Positions 59,150-64,000 of a DNA stretch of 64,000 bases are shown here, in pieces. A program made the translations under genes and the position numbers. This DNA comes from Ophioderma brevispina (taxonomy: Eukaryota; Echinodermata; Ophiuroidea; Amphilepidida; Ophiodermatidae). The notes under the pieces were generated by a model, which was given only the letters and a program-made list of their open reading frames with translations, was not told the DNA's origin and did no database searches. Every line of letters starts with the position of its first letter. The stretch's first letter is position 1. The stretch spans positions 79,079 to 143,078 of the forward strand of contig JAMKCH010084979.1 of the NCBI GenBank assembly GCA_023653785.1. Direction: 5' to 3'.

Positions 59150-61367
59150 GGCCAAGTAAAAAAACATACGAGTTTCTCGTCCCCGCCCGCCTCCTTTTTG
59201 GCCGCCGCCTCCTTTATGTTTATTATTACTATTCAGTGAAAAAGCAAAAATAAATTTTAAAAAATCGAAAAAATGTACATTTATAATTTTTGCCTAAGAA
59301 TTTGTCTACACTCTTTTTTTCTACCTTTGCAATGCAACAGCTGTTCGCCGTATTCTACATTTATCACAGAGATCATATAGTTCGCCGTCTAGACTCTTTT
59401 AATATCAAGAGCGCTACAAATTATGTAGCGGTAAGAATTATATTGCATGCCTGGGTTGATTCTAATAAAAAAACCTGAGCCGGTGCTTTTTGTAGTATTT
59501 TTTCCAGTCGCTAAAAAGTTGGTTCGCTTCAACTTCGTATTCATAACACGTAGAAGCGTGTTACCAAAACAAAAGCCTGGAAATCGCGCCTAGTTTTCTA
59601 TGCAATTTGGTTCTCAGCACTTCCTTTTCCCGGCAAGGCAGCTGAAGTAGTTTCAAGCCACCCAACATAAGACTACCTGGGGCACTTAGCAACACGATGA
59701 GAACAGCTGGTTTTCTGTGACATATTGTGTTGCTTTAAATTTCGGGCTTCAATTGACTATTGTAAATATATCGCTATGGAGATATAAATCCACACATGGC
59801 AGTATACCTGTTTAACCAGGATTGCATGGTTTTGGGTTGTATAATAATATAATAGGGCTGTTTTGATATTAGCAGTGTATCGGTGAGCATGGCTACAGAG
59901 GCATAGATCTGGAGCCATGGCGGTATGTTCAGGGTATTATGTTTGATAGAGATTACTTTTGCAGGGGAAGTTTCTGGAGTTTTGAGCTATGCACAGGTAA
60001 TTTAAACAGAAGCATGATTGTTGTGAACTTCATATTTTTTTCTAATTATCATTGATATTAACTAAGATCTTTGAACAAAGGTTTAAGAAGATGATTTTTA
60101 AGGTCACTGGGACCGAGACTGCCATAGTAAATGCATGTAGCAGTTCACAATTACCGTTTGGACATCACAATGCCCAAATCGAGCAGATCGTGTCCTTACC
60201 CTCCCTGTACAGAACCAATGTATAGTCTCACACTCTTGATCGATAACGCTTTGACAACAGAGATACAGAATGCTGCTGCTTTGCCTGTATTGTAGTTATA
60301 AACGGTAACGAGAGAATAGTTTGTGTAACGTGTCAGGTACGGTCACGTGTCAGGTATCAGATTCAGTGTGTCTTCGGGGGCGACCGCTATATCTAAATCC
60401 GACTATGTTAAATCAAGGTCTGTACGTATGACCCTCTGCCCAAAGTGCTATTATTTTTTCCGAAAGGCACCGTATATTATGTCTAAACAGTAACAAAATT
60501 TACCTTTTTCCCTACAGATTCAAAAAACTGACGTACGATGACGATATCGGTTGTTTTTTTCCAATGTAGGGATACGTACGTCATTTTTACCTGCATGGTT
60601 CCCCGAAGCAAAATAATTTAAACCAATCAATGCCGTGACGTCACAAATCTTTATTTTTTTCCAAAAAAATGGTGTTATATCCCATAATAAAATTCCTTTT
60701 TAAGAGTCAAACATCTGATAGTGTTTTTAATCATAATATTCAATTGTCCCGCTGAATGTGAAAAAGATGGGTCCAGAAGTCTACAAACTGAAAACATATT
60801 CAGGACGGATACTCCTAAAGACCCTTACCGTGGGAACTGCAAGAGCAGAAACGGATCACCGGTTAGTTGGTAGCAGGCTGTACAGACACTTAGCGCGAGG
60901 CTGCGGGGTTATGCGGTCAAGAGTCAAGGCATACAGCGGGGGGGGAAACTCAGACCTTGACAACCATAAACCATGGTAATCAACTTATGCAGATGGCAAT
61001 TCTCCTATTTAGACTCCACCTGGCTCAATGGGTATGGGGGCGTTACCAGGCTGTGATCACTTAAAGCTTCAATAGCTATTTCAGCCAAACAAATGTACAT
61101 TTCACGGTTCTGAATTTTGAACAACTGGAAAAGGCAAGGGGGACTAAAAATGATACAAATCATTGTTTTGTCATACATCGCATCAGTATACTCAAATAAA
61201 CACAATATCGGTGATTAAATATACCTGGCCAGCCATATTAAACACGGCGGACCATCTTGAGAAAAAAATAGACAAAAATGAAAAAAATAGTAAATAGTAA
61301 TGCCCTGCCTCCTCCTTTTTTTGGAAAAAAGTCCGGACGAGAAACGCGTTACTGTTTTTACTTGGCC
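59150..61367. mobile_element. TIR element, about 2.2 kb, TTA target duplication (PIF/Harbinger-like)
   Basis: The left end GGCCAAGTAAAAAAACATAC then GAGTTTCTCGTCC is the inverse of the right end, whose reverse complement is GGCCAAGTAAAAACAGTAAC then GCGTTTCTCGTCC. Both are flanked by TTA (59,147-59,149 and 61,368-61,370). A 3-bp TWA duplication and ends starting GGCC fit PIF/Harbinger. No intact transposase; a 73-codon plus frame at 60,758-60,979 has no recognisable domain. A lone GCCTAAGTAAAAAAACTC near 62,244 may be a fragment of a related end. Confidence 0.65.
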
Positions 61368-61370
61368 TTA

Positions 61371-61890
61371 GTTCAAAGATGCAATTCCTAAGGTCTTCGG
61401 AAGTATATAGTCATGCAAAAAAATGTGAAAGTGTGTGTGTGTTTGTGGGGGGGAGGATGGTGTGTGGCTGGGTGGTGTGTGCATAACTTGTTAAAACCTC
61501 CGATCGGGGACATTTTCTAGCCTAAACCTCCGATCAGGGACATTGACGACCCGGGATCTGTCACCTATCGTAGGACATATAACAGGGGGAGCCCTATGTC
61601 GAAAAGTGCTTTAAAAATGGGCCGGACCCAGTGTGGGGGTGGGGCTAGTAGGAACACACACAAATTTGTGTGTTTTATGGCCCTAACCCAATGATAGGCA
61701 CATAAAACACACAAACAAGCCTGACAACCCTAAGATCGGGACAATTTGTGGTGTTCCCGGATCAGTAGGTTTCTGACTAGTGCCCCCTATCGACCACACA
61801 TAAAATACGCATGTGTGGGTGGTGTGTGGAGGGTTGTGTGTGTTGTGTGTGTTTTGTGTGTGTGTGTGTGTAGGGTGTGTGTGGGTGTGT

Positions 61891-61929
<39 letters not shown>

Positions 61930-62536
61930 ACTAGCTTTACATTTTGTGGGGTATTTTTTTTGTAGTGGGGTTATTTTACATTGTGGGGTTATTTCCTTAT
62001 GGGGATGATTTTTACTTTGACATTGTGGGGTTTATTTTTCAACAAGACCCCCAAAAATCATCCTTGAACAAATGGCCATATTACTTAGTGTTAAACCGAC
62101 TTTGTTGTCCTCTTTTGCATTGTTAAAGTGGGTGAGTCCCATTTTGGCCTGCCATAGTTGTTGTTTGGTCGTAATCCTGTAATAGCATCTATCTCCTCCT
62201 CCCCCCCCTCCCTCTCCTCCTCTTGAAGGTAAATCTGTTTAGCCTAAGTAAAAAAACTCAAATCAGCACAATAACAATTTTTCCAAGAAATAAAAAGACG
62301 TTGGAGATCTTTTAGGAAGGGTACCCAACCGGATGATGTTTTTCTCCCACATGTAAGGCATATCAACAAAAATAGCCAATTACAAAGTTTGAACTAAAAT
62401 TGGTCCAGCTGTTTGTTATGAGTAGAAGAAATGTGACCAAATGTGACCCTAGGGTACTGTTGTTAGAGCTTAGGTGAGGAAAAATAAACCTTTCTTCTGA
62501 TACCAAAAACCCACTCAATTTTGATGGGGTAAAGTG
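61371..62536. repeat. Simple-repeat-rich non-coding DNA
   Basis: GT-rich tract at 61,430-61,480. A twice-repeated CCTCCGATCGGGGACATT / CCTCCGATCAGGGACATT at 61,498-61,542. A self-complementary CACACAAATTTGTGTGTTTT region (about 61,660-61,720). A long GT tract at 61,837-61,927. TTGTGGGGT repeats at 61,946-62,032 and a C/T-only tract at about 62,192-62,213. No gene. Confidence 0.7.
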
Positions 62537-62537
62537 T

Positions 62538-62596
62538 GGGGGGGGGGTCAAGGTGGCGTGTTCCGTATCGTCTTTGACCCCCCCCCCCACCCCCCC
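62538..62596. repeat. G-run/C-run hairpin
   Basis: G10-TCAAGG is followed 20 bases later by CTTTGA-C11, so about 15 bp can pair, and a second C8 run follows. Confidence 0.8.
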
Positions 62597-63448
62597 CGAT
62601 TTAATCCTAAAGTAGTATCGATTTTGATCTCAGACGAAAAGGCTGTATTTTTCTCATTATCGTCCTGACTTTGAGCCCTCAAACCATTTCATTCCCACGA
62701 TGTATAACACAAAAACTGCCTTTTAATGTTAACCATCAATGTTAGAACCAGTAGTGAATAGGGATTTGCACTATGCATTATCACTTCTACCATCAAAAAC
62801 TGCAAGTTGTTTCCCACGGTACTTGAAGGGGCGTATGTGCAAGTGCTAGGCTCTAATATCAAGAGAGAACCACAACAGACATTATCGGAACAAGGCACTT
62901 TTACTGAAACACTGATTTGAAAAAATATTATTCCTTAATTTTCTCTTGCTCCAATAACTCCTCACACAGCAGCATGCCTGTAAATGTGAGGGATCCGGCC
63001 ACCCCTGTTAGAGGGAACAAAACCCGGATTTTAAAAATTTGCTTTTACTACTACGATACTTAATTGACCATATTTGATCCTCTGACATCATTACTGACAG
63101 CTATAGAGAGGAGGATATTTGTGACCCTTCCTGGCAATCAATGACTGCGATAGTTCAAGAGCTAATGAATAAAATGACATGTATAACACTGATGAGGGGA
63201 AGGAAAAATAAAGTAAAATGTGCCAACAATGTTGCCTCCAACGTAGCTCACCAGTACAAGCCACCAATGAACAAGAACATGTATATTCAATTGACCCAAA
63301 ACTTAAAGGGTTCACAATGCATGAAAAATATTCAATAATGAAATGGACCCATACTGAAGCACTTCCACAAATTTGGAAAAAGTTGGATGTTACTTCTGTA
63401 AACGAGTGCATCACTGATGCAGTACTCCTCAATTGGGATGGTTAGGGA
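62597..63448. other. Unrecognised non-coding DNA
   Basis: Opposing ORFs at 63,091-63,432 (minus, 113 codons) and 63,141-63,445 (plus) overlap each other; neither shows a domain or splice support. Confidence 0.4.
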
Positions 63449-63900
63449 ATGTGTAGTGGTGGGGTCATAGGTCATGTAGGGTCATTACAGGTAGCCCATG
63501 GGTCTTGGCCAGTGTTTATCTTGAGCAAGTTGGGGTATACAACGTTAAAATTGGAAGTTTTGATATTTTGGGGTCAAAGGTCAAGTAGGGTCATATGGAG
63601 GTCAAAAGGGAATATGGGCCGAAGAGGTCATTCTGGACATACCATAAGGTTCTGGACCGGTGGTTTTCTTTAATAGTATTTTACTAGGCGAGTGCCTCGG
63701 ATTGGCTATCACCTGTGTTTTGCGATCACCTTGGCTGAAGGACCTCGTTTGCGTTTAGTTGACCTTGATTGACCCATGATGACCTTGCATGACCTTTAAA
63801 ATTTGACATCATCAAAATAGACCCCGCCACCAAGTTTCTCCTGAATACACCAAAGTTACCCCATTGCAATCCTTTGACTTTGAATGACCCCTGATTGATA
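63449..63900. repeat. AGGTCA/TGACCT-rich stretch, inverted halves
   Basis: The first half carries GGGGTCATAGGTCATG, GGGGTCAAAGGTCAAG and AGGTCATTC words. The second half (63,758-63,900) carries the opposite strand form, TTGACCTTGATTGACCCATG, ATGACCTTGCATGACC and TTTGACTTTGAATGACC. Related in wording to 37.8-38.1 and 40.9-41.6 kb. Confidence 0.55.
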
Positions 63901-64000
63901 TTGATCCACTAACAATACAAACTAGTCATTCGTAAGGTTCAAGGGGCACCCACCCACCAAGATGCAGGAAGGTGCAATCCTCAGTCTCAGAGAACATATG

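Noticed and set aside
58984..59239. ORF beginning with repeated Cys-Val
   Set aside because: It starts in a pure GT microsatellite and has no coding features after it.
60758..60979. 73-codon ORF as the transposase of the 2.2-kb element
   Set aside because: No DDE signature or Myb-like domain is visible and the frame is short.
1..64000. tRNA, rRNA and snRNA genes
   Set aside because: I looked for cloverleaf and conserved rRNA words and saw none convincing; a covariance-model search would be decisive.

Overview
This is nuclear DNA of a metazoan, most likely a marine invertebrate. The basis is one clearly spliced host gene end, a second exon-like stretch, an AT-rich background, and a dense load of DNA transposons, MITEs, foldback elements, minisatellites and one DIRS-type tyrosine-recombinase retrotransposon. 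I cannot fix the phylum from the sequence. I see no bacterial operons, rRNA, tRNA or CRISPR array. Everything was read by eye, so element edges are good to about 5-30 bases unless a terminal repeat fixes them.

Layout. 1-1,560: the last two coding exons of an unidentified Ser/Pro/Asn/Gln-rich host protein (plus strand), joined by a GT-AG intron, followed by a candidate 3' UTR to about 3,385. 3.9-5.1 kb: a pogo/Tigger-like TIR element. 5-25 kb: mostly unrecognised AT-rich DNA with two large foldbacks (11.3-12.5 and 15.3-15.8 kb), a LINE 3' remnant (16.8-17.2 kb) and several MITEs. 25-36 kb: a tandem duplication of an about 4.1 kb unit. The second copy is split by a 2.9 kb insertion that carries a 19-copy, about 108-bp satellite; each unit also has its own private small insertion. 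36-44 kb: MITEs, two minisatellites (one made of AGGTCA half-sites), a nested MITE and an unidentified 148-codon ORF. 44.2-44.4 kb: a minus-strand exon candidate resembling the first half of a kringle domain. 45-50 kb: further MITEs and a 30-G tract. 50.9-57.7 kb: a GC-rich, essentially full-length but frameshifted DIRS element on the minus strand, with gag-like, RT, RNase H and tyrosine recombinase regions, inverted terminal repeats and an internal complementary region. 59.1-61.4 kb: a 2.2 kb TIR element flanked by TTA. 61.4-64 kb: simple repeats and a second AGGTCA-rich stretch.

Two themes run through the window. First, the nested insertions allow relative dating: the 4.1 kb unit duplicated before the three private insertions arrived. 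Second, differences between repeat copies, and the reading-frame breaks in both the host exon and the DIRS element, are mostly one-to-few-base indels in homopolymers. That pattern fits an incompletely polished long-read assembly as well as true decay, so 'pseudogene' calls here should be treated with caution.
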